Source: Hyposmocoma kahamanoa (lineage: Eukaryota; Arthropoda; Insecta; Lepidoptera; Cosmopterigidae). Taken from it: a DNA stretch of 64,000 bases. Position 1 is the stretch's first letter; every line of letters begins with the position of its first letter. Under the pieces are notes generated by a model. That model was given only the letters and a program-made list of their open reading frames with translations. It had not been told where the DNA came from and did no database searches. The stretch lies in the NCBI RefSeq assembly GCF_003589595.1, contig NW_020653713.1, positions 2,055,551 to 2,119,550 of the forward strand. The letters run 5' to 3'. Made by a program: the position numbers and the translations under genes. Below, piece after piece: positions 19,946-31,670 of this stretch.

Positions 19946-22900
19946 ACATACTTTTAAATATTCAGTACAACAAGTACACTAACACGTTCGAAAAAGGCAT
20001 TATTACCCACTAAGAACAATTACTTACATTCGATACATTTTAGTGCACGGCGCACAATACGAATAATAATAGCCAAACATTGGCTTATTGTCGTCTAAAA
20101 TCCATTATAAGATGATCCCTGGCAACTAACTGATGCTTATAACATCTACGTCGCACATAGACAAGTATTTAATGATCAGAAATATATGCATTCTGCAGTT
20201 ACATGAAGAAGTGAAGAATACTGTGGTCCGTGTGGTATGAAAGAAAAGGTAGAAGTCAAAATAGAGAAAGATATTTTGAAGCACTTAGAGCTCATGAAAT
20301 AGGTGAATGAAAGGAAATTGGAGACAGAGATGTATATAGCAATGTTGGAGAAGAATTGTGGAGAATTTTGTCGCAAAGGTTGGAGTGCGCAGTGAAAAGA
20401 ATAAAAGAGCTTCTATGAAAAGTTTAATGAATGTAACTGAAGCAAAAGAGGTTTCGTTATATCCACGTACGGAAGCGTGACACCGTACAGAAAAAGGAAA
20501 AGGGGCATTGTTAGTTTTCGTTAAAGTTATTTACTTTCACGTAAATAAAAAAATTCACAAGACTTCACACAAATTGAAATATGGCTGGTAAAATTTGTTA
20601 CACGGTACATCGTATTAACTAATGCATGATTGCGGGGATCATCTTGAACCGGCTAATACACGTGACCAAAAACAATATGTGAACTTGAGCGTGACCATGA
20701 ACCCGCCACCTCCGGAGTACGTTTTCGGCAATGACGTCACCGCTCCAACCGCCGGCCAATTGCATAATATTAAACACTTCCTACTGCCAAATAAAATACT
20801 TAAGTACCTACTTTAGAATGGATCAAAAGGGTGCTATAGGTATCCAGCAGCGGTGCAGCGAGCAATACAAACAAAATAGTCCAAAACAATTTTGGTAAAT
20901 TGGGAAGTATAGATGGGCATCCTTCAGCAATGCAAACTAGCCACTGAAAATATAAAATAAATCAAGAAAATTGAAAAGCAATCAATGGAACATCGCGAGT
21001 AGCAAATTAATATTACTCATGATCCGTCAACGTCCATAAAAACATATAAACGGCACTGAAGACGCACATTCAACGCTCAATATTATCATCTCTAAAATCA
21101 TAACAATACGTTTCAACATCGCTCAGTAGCTTTACAAGGAAATATGAACACATGTGGTTACGTAACGAACTTGAAATCAGCCATCACGGTCATGGCTTGC
21201 TTAAGGTCGACCTCTATAGATTATGAGATATCAAATAGTATGATTGAGTCAATAAAAGTAATAAGATAATTATTATTTGTTCTTACGTATAAATAATTAA
21301 CAGTGATAGCCCAATAGAAGAGCCGTTGCGGTTCTATCTCTCGATAGACACCATTCGAGACTATTGGAATCGATTTTATTTAGGTAAATACATGGTGCGG
21401 TATGGATCAACAGACTGGTGTCCGAATCGACGCACATCTGTGAATGCTTAGTAGCGAAACTTCTCGCGAAGGAAAACATCGTAATTAGATCTGCGTGTCG
21501 AAGAAGGTTGGCATCCCTTGCAAAACGTTTGACGTCCCACATTAGGCAATGCTGTTGGTGACAATGATAGTATCTAGAAATAAAAGACAATAAGATGTTA
21601 GAGAAGAAACTGCAATGCAGGCACTGTAAATAAAGTATTTATAGTCCTGGATGAGTCTGTACAGTTGTCATTTTAGTTTTCGAATGACGTCAGTCTGAAG
21701 TAGCTCCAATTATCACGACATAAGATTTAAGATAGCTCGGATCGAAACGCTAAATGAGTGTTCTAGTATACATGAGTTAATTAAAGTCACGATAATACAA
21801 TTCTCAAAACGTTTTATTGTTTTTAGATTGATAAGCGTGAACAGGAACTAAATCAGCAGAAGACGTTGCACATAATTTATATGACGAAAGCAGCGTGTTA
21901 CTATCCGAGCGATTTGAGCTGCACGAATTTACTTTACCAACTGACGTTGATAATAAGCGCTCTTATTAATAGGTTACCAAAAATATTGAATTATTAAAAT
22001 GAGAAAATGAAGAAAAAAAGGATTAAACTGATGAGAGAGACATCCCGAAGAAACTTAAAACTCATCCTATCACACTTGAAGCCAAAATGATTTTAGTGCA
22101 ATTATTGAGATCTTTTGGTTAGTACCTTTGTAGTAACATATTAATAAAGCCTAATGGGAATCGCATGTAAGCAACAAATCAAAGAAGATATGGTGGAGAA
22201 TCGATTGAATCAGTGTAAAGAAAGGAACAGTGTGTTACAACGTACGTGTGACCCGCGATACTAACTCGCCGTGAATGGACAAAGACATCATAGACATAAC
22301 AATAAAACCCCAAGGCCAAACACAACAGGTATGAAAATTGAACTAGTGCAAGTGACTGGGAAATAAATTGAGATATTTGTAACCGCCTCTATTCCGGACG
22401 CTGTGGTAACCGCCTGGCATATTAAAGACGATAATTTTGTTATACACTTATTTCAGTTAATAACAAGATTGTCACGAAAAGTTAACCTATTAACTTAGTT
22501 ACATTTTCGGAATCAATTCGGAAGAAAGGAATCTATATGATTAAAACAAAGATTTTATACAGTTTAGTAAAACTGTATATACTATAATCGGTGTCGTCGG
22601 ATTATAGTATACACTATAATCAATCGATTATAGTGTATACTATAATCGGATGAAGAGATGATGTTCCACATTGAAATTGTGATGAAGCTTAAAAGACATT
22701 AAATCATTAATGTGTATTAAAAATTTACAAAAAAGGTAAAAAATAGACAGATTTAAGACGCAAACAACGTTAATTTATTTACGCTTGAAAAGGAACAAGC
22801 GCTGAAAATTTTATTAATTAAAGCGTCAAAAACATAAATATTGTATTTATGTTTTAGAAAACGTACTAATAGCAGTAAGTCATTAACAAATTAATAAAAA

Positions 22901-23949
22901 ATATACGACATAATAATATACTAGAATACATAAATATAATACGCATGTATTTCAAATTGGAACATCAAAAGGCCTAAAACATTTTACTTGAAGGCTGTGT
23001 AAACAGGAATGTTGAAATTATGATTTGGGTAGAGCATTTGATCCTTATAATCAATAAGCCACGTTAAATTGAGACCTGACAACCTTGACTTTAGTAAAGT
23101 TTATATATAGACCTTTGGGCCAATTCACTTTGGTCTCTATAAATATGAGATGAGATCAACATAGTTAGTTTCGATATTTATCATATAAAAATCAAATTTT
23201 GTTGATATGCTGAAGAACTCACCGCAAGGTTCGAAATACACTTGTTCTTTGACATTAACATCTCTGTCAATTGGTGTAAACTTAATAGCAATACGTTCGG
23301 GAGTGAGGAAGCCCAAGACTACTAGATCTTTGATCTAGTTTAGATTCCTGTCTCCTACAGATTTTGTCCTTTAGTAAATAAGACCTTAATTTGTGGAGAA
23401 ATAAATTTATTACTATTTTGGATATCTATTTTAAACTATTCCTTCTTCCGTTGTGTAAAAGGTTAATTTTGAAAATAACTGACATTATTTATGTGGATGC
23501 CAGTATTATTATTATTTTCTATATAATTACCATATTGGAAATTTATTCAAAAACCTCGGAAATCGTATCGCTTATCAAATTCTACCTTAAGTAACCTGTC
23601 TATAAAATTTATAACGTCTCTGGCGTATCTTATCGTTGCTATAGGAACGATCCCTTTTGCTGGGCTTTCCAGGGTCGCTTTGTCCGCTGACTAATTTCAA
23701 CGAGAGTATATCCAATAACTTTCAATCTAGCAATAGTTCATTTGTTAAATTTCGCAACATGGTTATTGATCTCTTGTGCAATCGTACGGAAAAGATGGAA
23801 TGCGTCCTGGATTGCAAAAAGTTGAATGAGAAGAGGCTATTGGCCAGCCTGAGAGCTTAAAATTCCCACAAAAGACCTTGGAGATATTTATAATCTTTGT
23901 TGTTTTAGCTAAAGAAACGACAACACGTCGGCCTAACTGTTAGAACAGG
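19946..23949. other. Four kilobases of mostly unique AT-rich DNA
   Basis: No gene or named transposon is recognised. A purine-rich plus strand at about 20200-20520 may be decayed coding sequence. The segment 20622-20816 holds a 64-codon frame with a TGACGTCA-like site at 20733 but no domain. A long hairpin lies at 22600-22647. Short frames at 21297-21590 (minus), 23391-23594 and 23657-23860 show no motif. Confidence 0.4.
22600..22647. repeat. Perfect 22-bp inverted repeat (hairpin)
   Basis: The arms 22600-22621 and 22626-22647 are perfectly complementary with a 4-base spacer, each built from GATTATAG, TATAC/GTATAC and CTATAATC. A third related unit (TATACTATAATCGG) sits just upstream at 22578-22591. 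Probably a small foldback element or cruciform-prone repeat. Confidence 0.85.
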
Positions 23950-24330
23950 AATATTTTTTTTGTAAAGGTTTATGGCACGTTTGCAAGACCTTTAGGCCAA
24001 TTTAACCAATCAGGAGGTAATAAAAAAGCGTTTGTGTAGCGTCATATTTGATATTTTAATTAGCAAAAATATGACGTTCTTTTTTTGACATTTTTCATTT
24101 CAGTGGTTTAATAATAATAATTAATAATTAAATAGTTTATTAGTTTAAATAACAAATGGCTTACAAAATAAAGCCCGCCAAACTGCAATACAGTTTGTTG
24201 GCAGGGACACACTCTCATTTCAGTGGTGAGTACCATAGACAATAGAATTTTGATGCAGAGCTAAAAAGAGCGCGTTTGTGATATGGTTAATGAAATTATA
24301 ACTGACAGATTAGATCACACGGGCAGAAAA
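23950..24330 (+). repeat. Repeat P, copy 1, with a retro-insert
   Basis: TTTGTAAAGGTTTATGGCAC, AAGACCTTTAGGCCAATTTA and ACCAATCAGG, then GCGTCATATTTGATATTTTA and GTGATATGGTTAATGAAATT, are shared in the same order with 36720-37645. The class is unknown. It is interrupted by a 107-bp insert at 24108-24214. Confidence 0.6.
24108..24214 (-). mobile_element. 107-bp LINE-tail insert with 13-bp target duplication
   Basis: The insert lies between two copies of TCATTTCAGTGGT (24095-24107 and 24215-24227). Read on the minus strand it is GTGTCCCTGCCAACAAACTG, then TTTGGCGGGCTTTATTTTG, ending in an AT-rich TTATTATTA tail. It is a 5'-truncated retrotransposed 3' end. Confidence 0.78.
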
Positions 24331-24344
24331 AGTATTTTATGCAA

Positions 24345-24412
24345 TCATTATATAATTAGGTCTTAAAATCTCGTATCTATTACTTACACGATACTCGGCT
24401 TTCAGAACCCTC
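24345..24412 (+). repeat. Repeat G fragment (MITE-like), copy 1
   Basis: TTAGGTCTTAAAATCTCGTA, TCTATTACTTAC and GGCTTTCAGAACCCTCATT match, in inverse orientation, a complete-looking unit at 36433-36550 with imperfect inverted ends. SINE A begins right after it. Confidence 0.5.
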
Positions 24413-24510
24413 ATTAAAGCTCTGAGTGGCACTGCAATTGTTATAGACAGGCGTGTCGCTTACCACTAGGTTCATCCTGTCACTTTACACATCCTGTGTC
24501 TTAAAAAAAA
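24413..24510 (+). repeat. SINE family A 3' part
   Basis: TAAAGCTCTGAGTGGCACTG is followed by ACAGGCGTGTCGCTTACCAC and CCTGTCACTTTACACATCCT, then an A-run. It is 5'-truncated, and its tail abuts an opposite-strand A copy. Confidence 0.75.
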
Positions 24511-24690
24511 GTTGCAGAGCTTTAGATCGCAAAGATCTTAGGGGCGCTGCCCCACCCTGAGACATAAGTTGACAAGTTCCAAGTGTCTTTAATTACACCA
24601 GCACCCCTTGCCCTTCAAAACTGGAACGAAATAGGTAAGGTGGCATTAGTTCCCTGGACAAACTCTTTCACAAGGTGCACGGCTCCTACT
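24511..24690 (-). repeat. SINE family A, antisense, abutting the previous copy
   Basis: Starting at TTGCAGAGCTTTAGATCGCA and ending CTTTCACAAGGTGCACGGCT, this is an antisense A copy lacking its 3' tail. Together with 24413-24510 it forms a tail-to-tail inverted pair. Confidence 0.8.
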
Positions 24691-25245
24691 ATATATACTA
24701 CTTTATGGAGTTACCGGATACTTGTCTTATTATAATATATATGTATGCTTGAAAAGACTAAACTCCGTGTAACATGTGTTCTTATCAGCGTGAACACAAG
24801 TAATTTAAACGTGGCCTATGTTTAATAATAAGAGGTAAAGTATACGATTATTAGTTCGCTTTTGAAAACTCCAGATCGTACGTCACTCCTCCCTTACAAA
24901 AAAAGTCAGTCAGATACGACAGCTAGTGCGGGACGCGCGATATGAGAAAAGTTAAATTAGGTTTACAGAGATGGAACGGTTTTTTTTTTGTAAATATTTT
25001 TTTTCGTACTTCAAGCAAAAGATAAATATAATAACTAACTGAAAATCAGAGCTTTGAATTCACTGCGTTTTCTGGCAAATACAGAGTTAGTGAACCTTTT
25101 GTTACTTCAGCTGACATTAATAAAGTGTCTTCATATTTAATATTCTTCTTTATGTGAATAATCTGTGTTTTAATTTTGTAATTATTTATTTGTGTCTTGT
25201 GTTTGAATTTTTTATTACATTTCCTTTTCTTTTTTTTTCTTTTTT
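24691..25245. other. AT-rich DNA, T-runs
   Basis: Nothing recognisable except T-runs at 24980-25010 and 25220-25240, the latter being the probable poly-A side of the next antisense repeat. Confidence 0.4.
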
Positions 25246-25545
25246 AAATTTATTAAGGCTTTGGCAAAGCCATCAGCCTAAACATGAAGTTTAAATATGT
25301 TTCTGTAAATATGGCTGCCACAAAGAGGATAGGCAATTTGAGGCGGCGCGCTTGGATTGACTCGGGATTCCTTAAAACGGGCCGATACGGGTATTTTATT
25401 TCGAGATTCGTATAATTTCGCGTTTTAATCTTCGATTAAGGCACAATAGCACTATCCTATTCCACTTTAAACTAGATTTCACAAAATAATTGAAAGTCAA
25501 AATAAAATCGACACTTTTCCCTCCAAAAGGTCCAGAGCGAATCCC
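25246..25545 (-). repeat. Repeat family C, antisense
   Basis: On the minus strand this matches 55236-55552 over about 290 bases. It holds RSGPFGGKS in one frame and FNYFVKSSLKWNRIVLLCLN, then ends with a hairpin GGCTTTGCCAAAGCC and a poly-A side (a T-rich run at 25220-25245). The coherent 40-residue peptide conserved in both copies hints at former coding sequence, but I do not recognise the protein. Confidence 0.7.
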
Positions 25546-25909
25546 CTTTTCTTTTTTCCTTTTAATGCTATTTGTGGTAGTCAAATCAATGTGTTTTTTT
25601 TTCCTTTACTTCTATTAATTGGCATGTGAACACTTTGAAACTTCCATCAAATGGCAAAGCAATTTTTTTTTAATTGCACAGTTAATTTGTTATTCGTACA
25701 TTATAACAAAGTTACGAATTTTGGGCCTATCAGCTTGCTAAATAAACAAGTTCGTGTACTTCATTTTGGGCAAAAAGCTAAATTTCCTGGAATACACCCG
25801 TATTGCAAATTGACTAACTTGCAAAACCATCAATTCTTTAGCCAGATGTCTATATTATAAATGCTTTCGAAAGTAACACTGTTATGAGCAGAATGTCAAA
25901 TTAGTAACC

Positions 25910-26250
25910 GTCTAATTTTCGTATTCGAATGATTTGAATGATCATTCATTACTAATTAGTAGTACTAATCCATGGATTCCATAGAGCATTTCGGCTATTC
26001 ATCTAGCCTTCTCTGATATATGATAAACACTGTGAATGTGACGGGGACAGGGATATTTTATGGTACGGACATGATGAATGAGGTGTTCCGATATAATATT
26101 CATTCGACTCGTGCACCCGACCGAATGACACGGGCATTCGGTACTTACTCATTCAACTCAAGTCGAATGATTGTGCTTGGATTCGACTTAGGCGAATGAT
26201 TTGCCCATTCGAATGATAAGTATTAGTAACATTCAAAGTCGCGCATCGCT
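25910..26250. repeat. ATTCGAATGAT-rich repeat, likely hAT-type MITE remnant
   Basis: ATTCGAATGAT-like words occur many times in both orientations. At the right, CATTCAAAGTCGCGCATCGC resembles the end of an insect hAT-type MITE (its complement begins GCGATGCGCGAC). The left end was not identified and no target duplication was found. Confidence 0.45.
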
Positions 26251-26411
26251 AACTGGTATACTTTTTAGGTTTTCTCATCAAATCTGACTTACCGTCTCCA
26301 GTTACAGTAATATTCTGTTTCCCTCGCCTCTAAAAATTCTTAGATTCGAGACAAGTTTTTCAATTCGCCAGAAGAGCAGTAGACTGCTGTTAAAAACTAA
26401 ACATCTCGCTC

Positions 26412-26662
26412 TAGCTCCTTGTAAAAGAGTTCGTCCAGGGAAGCAATGCCACCCTACCTATTTCTGCCATAAAGAAGTAGGTAGAGGGTGCCGGTGAAAT
26501 TACAGGCACATGGAACTGGTCAACTTACGTAACTGGGTGACGGGCGCAGAGGCCTCAGATCTTTGCGATTTAAGGCTTTGAGTGACACAGCAACTGCCAG
26601 GGAAAGGCATGTTACCACCAGACACACGACTTTTTCGTCCCATCGCGTCACTTGAAATAATT
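26412..26662 (+). repeat. SINE family A copy
   Basis: GCTCCTTGTAAAAGAGTTCG is followed by CTGCCATAAAGAAGTAGG, a deletion of the CATTACTGCGTTCC segment, TGCCGGTGAAATTACAGGCA and TTCGTCCCATCGCGTCACTT. The tail runs straight into a SINE B body. Confidence 0.82.
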
Positions 26663-26663
26663 G

Positions 26664-26778
26664 TAAGGCTTACATTTATTTCTCTCGTGAGTTTGGATAT
26701 AATTTGTAGTTGTCTGTATGTGTGTCCATGGCTTACGTGATACAGAGTTTTCCTAGGGCGGGACAATGAGTCAGTGAG
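26664..26778 (+). repeat. SINE family B, 5'-truncated, fused to A tail
   Basis: TGTAAGGCTTACATTTATTT, CTCTCGTGAGTTTGGATATA and TGTGTGTCCATGGCTTACGT, then TTTTCCTAGGGCGGGACAAT. The tRNA-like head is missing and the copy follows the A tail directly. Confidence 0.8.
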
Positions 26779-28084
26779 GTAAAAAAGAATAAACTTGCAC
26801 AAATATCATTTTTTAGCATTAGACGTAAGTTTTTTTTTCTTTACTTTCTTTTATTAGGCGCCATTTCATTCTGTCATTTTATAAGGAAAATAATTTAATA
26901 TTTATAATTTATTAACTACCGTAAAAGAGAATTCTCAAACATATTTATTAAATTTGTGTAGTTTTTTTACAGTATTCATTTAAACTTTAAATGTGAAATT
27001 TCTATCTCTACACAGTATATTTAAATAACTTGCACTATAAAAAAACTTAAAGAAGCAAAGGTTACAAACATAAAACGGATTAAACGTGTCATTCGTAAAT
27101 AACACTCTTATCAATTCAACGATGTTTTCCTTTACTGTAACACACACACTTTTCTTCTGACAACAAATGTCAGAAGAAAAGGTTTACGATCACTGTTTCT
27201 ATGTTTACGTATGTCCAAGCCTAAATACAAAGAAGTTTAGATGGTAAAGTAAAACAAGTTTGAACAATTTTTCAAAAATGAAGGAGAAGCAACAGAGGGG
27301 CGTAAATATATTATATATTTTTGGTTAAAACTACTTCTTCTCAGCATTATTCTGCACAAAGAAATTGTGCAGAAAGCACGTGTATACATCATAATATCAA
27401 AGTATCCCACATTTAACCACATAACAGAAAAACCCAATATTTTATTCCAAAATGTATATGTATTTATTTACACACATCACAACGCACAGCTTTAAATACG
27501 AAAACTACGAAGACAATAGTAACAGTAACCTTGGCTTTAGTCAATAGATTTGTTAAATGAAAAATCACATTAACCAGCACCTAGTGATGTACATAAATTG
27601 ATTACCGATTTTCATCCATAAATTTCACTCGCCGACACCAATGTTCCAATCTTGATTTAACACCATAACGATATGTGCTTTGAATTTATTATACAATGAA
27701 AAGTATCATAGTTTTAGTGAGTGCTGTATTTAGATCGTAAATATTACGTTTCGGGTTTATTTATTCAGCTTTTCGAGTTGTTCAATTCGTCATATGAATA
27801 GCATTTTCTGTTTTGTTCAATAGTTTAAAGTATTGACTGTACTTTAATATCTTTCGATCGGAATTGTGAATGTCCTGCATGGTTTTACCTCTTCTTGAAT
27901 ATGTTTGTTTTCATTGTAACAATTTTACTTTCACTTAAGTTTGAAAAGTGGTAAGCGTCAGTGAACGCAAATTCCTAAGTCACAAGTCACATATTCCAGA
28001 ACTTACATTCTTCTCCGTCATTTGAATGTTAACGGATAGGCATTGAAGTGACAGCGTCTCTTCTGCCTTCGATCGTTCAGCTAT

Positions 28085-28235
28085 TATCAGAGCTGTTTGA
28101 GTAGTTCTAGCAGGCGGGGCGGAAGGGGGCCTGCGGGGGAAGAGGTAGGTACGAAGTTCGGAGGCCCGGAGCCCACAAATAGCAAGCTGCGACTTGGCAC
28201 ACAGTGTACTTCCCGCCCAGAGACGCACTTGGTAG
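28085..28235. promoter_or_regulatory. GC-rich island 1
   Basis: A GC-rich segment (GGCGGGGCGGAAGGGGGCCT, CGGAGGCCCGGAGCCCAC) in AT-rich surroundings. It has no coding motif. It may be a promoter, an untranslated exon or a conserved element; this is inferred from composition only. Confidence 0.3.
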
Positions 28236-28572
28236 TGTTAATCTAGGACTAGAAAAAGAAACAATCTTTTTTTGTTAAGGTAAATATAAATATGAAGCAC
28301 GTGTGGTTTATATCTACTATGAATCAACTAAAATGAATCACAGTATTGTGTTATTATTATATTTAAGAGGTTTTGTAGCGAATTTATAAACACCATTTTT
28401 GGCACAATTATTAATAAGAGATGTACTTTATTAAAGAAATATTATAACTTTGTTAGTTACTTTAAATTGTTTAATTAACTTTTTAAATTGTGTCAAAGCA
28501 AAAAACTTAAACCGTATTAAATAATATTGTGGTCTGTTGGGAAACTATTTGAAATATTTTTTCTGTAGAATG

Positions 28573-28651
28573 TAATCGCGTGATCGGTTGCGACGAATTC
28601 GGTAAAACTGATATCGTGACGAAACAATCGTACCAACCGATCACGCGATTA
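28573..28651. repeat. 18-bp perfect inverted repeat
   Basis: TAATCGCGTGATCGGTTG at 28573-28590 is the exact complement of 28634-28651, with a 43-base loop. The right flank (ATTATAGTATACA) resembles the unit in the 22600 hairpin. Probably a tiny foldback element. Confidence 0.85.
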
Positions 28652-29694
28652 TAGTATACATACACAAAAGCATGCATATGAAAAAGGGGCCAAGACCAGA
28701 ACAACGAACAGTGGCGCCATCGAATTCGCACACAAAAGAATCTATGTCGGTGTAAACTTCAATTAACGTTCCTTTAAACCTCTCTACAGAAATCTACAAC
28801 AATAATCAAATTGGTTTCGTATATTTGATGAACTAATAAGTTCCGTTCATTGTTTGAATCTAAATTCTAGATTCTAATACGAAGCAAAATGAAAACAGTT
28901 ATGTCTTAATTTAGGAAATTAAAGCAAATTGCCGCATTGATTCAGCTTTGATGTTGGCAAACAATATAAAGCAAATGTCGGGGGCATGAGAGATAGCGGA
29001 GGCAATTGTGTACGTTTAATCAAACATAAGAGAATAATATTTAGAGACCGTAGCTAGGGCATATGTAACATACATCACTGAGTGGCGGGGAAATTAGGCT
29101 TGATTTTACCGAAATAGGAAAGTTCCCGTGGGCGGTTTCTCTCAAGGCCTATGAACATTGTCTACTCGTGCATGAATCTTCTTTCGTTTGTAAAATCTAG
29201 AATCGTTGTAAATATCTTACTCGTTGAGTACAACGAATATCTGATCTTTTTCAATTCATTACAGTATTTAATTACATTCTAGTGAATGAAGGAAAAAAAA
29301 AACAAACAAAGCTAAGCAATAATTAATTTAGTGAAGCAGGTACAAAAAAAACTGTAATTAATATGTATCTAACATTTTCAATTAACTTAAATCAAACATA
29401 TGTAAATTACAAATTCTAGATATCGCTACGGAATTAGACCAGAGGTTGTAGAAAATTTTCATAAAAAAAGAAATTATTACTTTTTGAACAACCTATTCAG
29501 CCATGCCTAGATTTGTCATTCAGAAAATTGCAAATAACATATTTTATCTCTAGTACTTATTCTACGACTTTCGATCAATTACTCACTAGCTTTTCATGTC
29601 GCTAGTGGAATACGTGATGTGTAGGTACTCCGATGTTATATTATTATACCTGACATAATATTCGGCCTTCAGGTAAAGATTTAGCCGCCATTGA

Positions 29695-29965
29695 GGGAAA
29701 TTGAAAAGGGCTTGAAATAAACGGAGCGGGCGCCGTCGGTGCGGCCGAGTAGGCTTAGCGCGTGAAGGGGGCCGCGACACGAGGATCACTATCGCAACGA
29801 GCGCGCCCACACAATTGCCATGGCTACGGTGACGGAGGTTCGGTGTCGAATGCGGCCCTGGGTGGCCTTGCAATGGAATGGGGAGGGCAATAGCCCCGTC
29901 TACTTGCAAGCAGCTATCAATTCTCTCGCAATCGTTTTTGGCGACGCTCATTCGCGTTTTCCGCA
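29695..29965. promoter_or_regulatory. GC-rich island 2
   Basis: CpG-rich sequence such as GGGCGCCGTCGGTGCGGCCG and GCGACACGAGGATCACTATC. A 126-codon minus-strand frame crosses it, but stops are rare in such composition and no domain is seen. Candidate promoter or unassigned exon. Confidence 0.3.
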
Positions 29966-30954
29966 TTTATTGTGTACCAACGATAAAGAATGAATTTTCA
30001 AGGTCGTTAACGATTTTGCTTGCGCTGCATTTGTTCGGCTAGTACGTGGCCTAACTTAAATGACTGGACGGTTTTTTAATCAGACGAGGCGTACGTATCG
30101 TTCACTAATTTCTATTTTTTAGTAATTTAATGAATATAGATTTCTATTACTAAAAATATTTCAATTTTAATTTCAATAGCAAGAAACAAACTCTAGATTG
30201 TGGAATGTCAAAACCCCATGAATCAAATATATTTAAAACCAAGTCTAAAGTTTATATCTCTATTTTTGTAACGGAAATTATAAACCTTGTTTGCGTGTAG
30301 ACAAAACCTTATTATCTAGGCGACAACGAAACCTCTATAATTCCTTCTGGGAAACCCTATAACAAACGTTACTGCCGGTACGCCCGCAATTTTGGTTCTT
30401 ATTGCTTCGTAATAGAATGCACTAGGAACATCAGATTATTGTGGATATAATGTTCAACTCATTGGCGGTCAAAGATTCGGAGAGATATACATAGCCGCCT
30501 CTGAAGGGAATGGCGTGCAGGCGTTGCATGACGAGCCAAATATATGTAGGGCTCTCAACGAAGTTATTGCCTGCGAAAGGTACGATAAGAGAGGTGAATT
30601 GGCTTTGAAAACTGGACTAGCGTGCGTTTTCGTGCGTGCTTCCCGTCAGTTTCCTTTTATATCAGACAGGGCGGCCTCGATTTTCAGCGTTTATGCCGCT
30701 ATAAGTTATTCCATTGCCCTGCATACGATGTAGGCCTGAATTAAAAAAAAACAGCTTTTATTAACGGTAAAGAACTGCCATCTACATTTAATGGAGTGCG
30801 GTCTCTTTAGACCGAAAATAGTTGGATCGATACACAAGAAGGTACTTACATTCTCCTTAATAAATATTAGACTATTGTCGATTGTCGATATAGAAGATCT
30901 ATCAATAAAAATTAAACATACAGGCTTTGATTTCAAAATCAAATCCAGCACAAT

Positions 30955-31110
30955 TCACCCGCACGTAGCGCTTTACCTCTTTACTGACGCGTGCAGGAAA
31001 GGGATGGAATACACTATCTGTATCATCCCCAAAAGCTGCAATTTTGGGCTATTCAAGGCTAGGGCGGATAGGCATTTACCATACAAACGCATAAAGCTTT
31101 CGGCCATGTT
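30955..31110 (+). pseudogene. Ancient LINE C-terminal remnant
   Basis: The frame reads KGMEYTICIIPKSCNFGLFK, then ARADRHLPYKR. It aligns by eye to the LINE pattern WNSLPxxVFPxSYNLGLFKARVNRHL. It is badly decayed; the surrounding 108-codon frame is not a host gene. Confidence 0.5.
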
Positions 31111-31189
31111 TGTCTGATTTACATATAAAAAAAACTTCAAAATGTCACCCCTAATCTAAGAAGCAAATCTATTGGGACGGTTACGGAAA

Positions 31190-31670
31190 ATAAGCTTGTG
31201 TTTTTGGCGGCGGCGTGCTTTATCGATGGCACATTTCACTCTCTATGCGCTCAGCCCGGGATAAAGGAAAAGTGGCGCGACGAAACTGCCTCCTCCGCGA
31301 TCCCCGCGCCCAACCCACGCCGCCTTACCCCCAGCGATAGTTCCAATAGCCCCGAGCTTGCTGCCCTCGCCTACAAGCACCAGTATTTCGACATGGCCTT
31401 TACCACAAGTTCTCGGAACGTAGAAAACGATATCCACTCTTTGATCCTCTGACCTTTACATTTTCAAATGATAGAAAACTAAACTTGCTGATTTTTAACA
31501 TTTTTCAGTGTTCCCAATTGAAATGTTGACTTGGGAGCGGGAGGTTGGGTGGCGCGCCGCGGGTGGCGAGCGAAACAATTCAGGAATGGGAAACTGTGCC
31601 AATCCAGGATCAAAACACGTGTAGGTTCCCCGCGAGATTGAAAGCCTTTCCCACCTCCAAACATGCCCTG
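31190..31670. promoter_or_regulatory. GC-rich island 3 (two parts)
   Basis: 31190-31440 includes GGCGCGACGAAACTGCCTCC and CCCCGCGCCCAACCCACGCC. 31530-31670 includes GGGAGGTTGGGTGGCGCGCC. Both strands show open frames without domains. Possibly conserved non-coding DNA. Confidence 0.3.

Noticed and set aside
20622..20816. Small gene with a TGACGTCA-like upstream site
   Set aside because: The site lies inside the frame and the 64-residue product has no motif.
29586..29966. 126-codon minus-strand frame
   Set aside because: Same reason: GC-rich composition, no motif, no homology recognised.
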